This document shows, piece after piece, positions 44,612 to 45,271 of a stretch of DNA of 45,271 bases. The notes under the pieces are model-generated. The model searched no databases and was not told the DNA's origin. It saw nothing but the letters and a program-made list of their open reading frames with translations. The position numbers and the translations under genes are program-made. The stretch lies in assembly GCA_025358945.1 (NCBI GenBank), contig JANYHS010000018.1, positions 1-45,271 of the forward strand. Reading direction: 5' to 3'. Position 1 is the first letter of the stretch; each line of letters opens with the position of its first letter. Source of the stretch: Acidobacteriota bacterium (GTDB taxonomy: Bacteria > Acidobacteriota > Vicinamibacteria > Vicinamibacterales > CAVVIG01).

Positions 44612-44697
44612 GCGGAAGTGGCGGAACGGCAGACGCGCTAGCCTCAGGAGCTAGTTGGAGCAATCCAGTGGAGGTTCGAATCCTCTCTTCCGCACCA
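44612..44697 (+). tRNA. tRNA-Leu (anticodon CAG)
   Basis: Reads CUG codons. The acceptor stem GCGGAAG (44612-44618) pairs with CTTCCGC (44687-44693), followed by A and an encoded CCA (44695-44697). The anticodon stem CTAGC/GCTAG (44638-44642 and 44650-44654) encloses the loop CTCAGGA with CAG at 44645-44647. A long variable arm (TTGGAGCAATCCAGTGG region) marks a type II tRNA as required for leucine. The T-arm has GGTTCGAATCC. Confidence 0.97.
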
Positions 44698-44708
44698 ACA
44701 GCCAAGAA

Positions 44709-44730
44709 GGCCCGGTTTCCCGGGTCTTTT
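44709..44730 (+). terminator. Rho-independent terminator after tRNA-Leu
   Basis: Stem GGCCCGG / CCGGGTC (44709-44715 and 44720-44726, one G-T pair) with a TTTC loop, followed by TTTTCTC. It ends transcription 12 bases after the tRNA. Confidence 0.8.
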
Positions 44731-44900
44731 CTCTCCATCCACCGGAAAAAGCTAACGGATCGCTAACGGGACGAATCGCAGATCCTAAATTGCGCGTGCA
44801 ATGTGGCTTTTGCCGGCTTGACTTGTACCTGGGTTCCGGCCACCCTCCGAGCGCGAGCCGACGCGGTCGCGAGAATTCGGCGGGATGTTTGGCGCGAGAC
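44731..44900. other. Gap without a recognised gene, with a short direct repeat
   Basis: About 170 bases. The only pattern is GCTAACGG at 44751-44758 and 44761-44768, a direct repeat 10 bases apart, close behind the tRNA gene. Such spots can be integration sites, but no integrase or second att copy is visible in the window. Confidence 0.3.
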
Positions 44901-45271
44901 TCAGTTCTTCAATTCCGCCGTCCAATTGAGCACGATGATCGAACTCGGTCGCGTGGCACTTGGCGCATCGAGGATCGTGCCGACGAGGAAGCGTTGGCCA
45001 TCGCGCGTCACGTCGTAGTCGGTTTCGATGCCCGACAGCATGCGGGTCGTGAAGAGCGCGGTCGGAGCAGCAACCTGGAGCGAGGCACCGCCGGTCTTGA
45101 TGCTCACGGCCATCACCTGCACTCGGGTGCCGGCCTGCGGTGCGGCGAGGTAGAACAGTTCCGTGCCGTCCCGCCGCCACCGTGGACGGCGGCCGCTGCC
45201 GATCGAAATCCGCAGCGGTTCGCCCAGCTTGCCGTCGTTCGCGTTGAAACGACGGACATACACCTCGTCGG
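44901..45271 (-). CDS. C-terminal part of a TolB/PD40-like beta-propeller protein
   Basis: The last 123 residues of a gene that continues past the right edge. The sequence (VYVRRFNANDGKLGEP, GSGRRPRWRRDGTELFYLA, YDVTRDGQRFLV, then SIIVLNWTAELKN at the end) is the final blades of a beta-propeller as found behind the kinase domain of many acidobacterial Ser/Thr protein kinases, where a closing 'NWxxELK' is common. The kinase domain, if present, lies outside. It may equally be a stand-alone propeller. Confidence 0.75.
   Translation of the reverse strand, partial: DEVYVRRFNANDGKLGEPLRISIGSGRRPRWRRDGTELFYLAAPQAGTRVQVMAVSIKTGGASLQVAAPTALFTTRMLSGIETDYDVTRDGQRFLVGTILDAPSATRPSSIIVLNWTAELKN

Overview
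The window comes from a GC-rich Gram-negative bacterium, most likely an acidobacterium of the Vicinamibacteria type. I infer this from the very high third-position GC, the PafA-type phosphatase, the paired ABC-2 transporter genes, the kinase-type beta-propeller C-terminus at the right edge, and several families of short palindromic repeats between genes. No insertion sequence, prophage or CRISPR array is visible. The taxonomy is a judgement from gene content, not from a marker comparison.

Layout. 1-2.0 kb (minus): a fatty-acid/acyl-CoA corner with a 3-hydroxyacyl-CoA dehydrogenase (cut by the edge), an isopropylmalate/isocitrate-type dehydrogenase and a thiolase that has lost its middle. 2-4.5 kb: a membrane PAS histidine kinase (minus) and a PilZ protein (plus). 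4.5-11 kb (minus): an M28 peptidase with a gamma-glutamylcyclotransferase-like protein, then two overlapping ABC-2 ATPase/permease pairs and a membrane-anchored unknown. 11.1-12.4 kb: a DUF433/DUF5615 toxin-antitoxin-like pair facing a broken restriction-enzyme relic. 12.4-14.9 kb: HD hydrolase, APC amino-acid permease, Nudix hydrolase. 14.9-21.4 kb (minus): a nucleoside-salvage operon (deoA, nupC-type transporter, punA, an unusual cytidine deaminase fusion, mtnA), then tsaD. 21.4-28.7 kb (plus): HEAT protein, HD-GYP protein, HEAT protein, HD-GYP protein, in a tightly coupled array. 28.7-31.8 kb (plus): PafA-type phosphatase, a one-domain MGMT-like protein, a secreted small protein, and two more gene relics. 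31.8-40 kb (minus): a GAF-GGDEF cyclase leading into mreB-mreC-mreD-mrdA-rodA, then RNase G. 40-45 kb: PpiD-like chaperone, SppA, two small unknown genes, tRNA-Leu(CAG) and the end of a beta-propeller protein.

The most striking candidate system is the 21.4-28.7 kb array. All four proteins begin with the same kind of domain of about 140 residues (a LYxxxHP motif near residue 30, a later IGxxxDxLxIxG-like strand, and a V-x-(L/V/I)-x-x-(I/V) strand near residues 130-150). In two proteins this domain carries HEAT repeats and in the other two an apparently catalytic HD-GYP phosphodiesterase. With the GGDEF cyclase (which has an inhibitory I-site) and the PilZ protein, the window holds writer, eraser and reader parts of a cyclic-di-GMP circuit, and the cyclase is the probable first gene of the cell-shape operon.

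Two genome-scale habits stand out. First, four genes (thiolase, restriction enzyme, PIN toxin, DUF4097-like protein) survive only as pieces; in three of them the ends are kept and the core is lost. Second, gene spacing is extremely tight. Starts overlap stops, three convergent pairs share the tetranucleotide CTAA as both stop codons, and several -10 boxes lie 6-9 bases before a start codon, which suggests leaderless messages.
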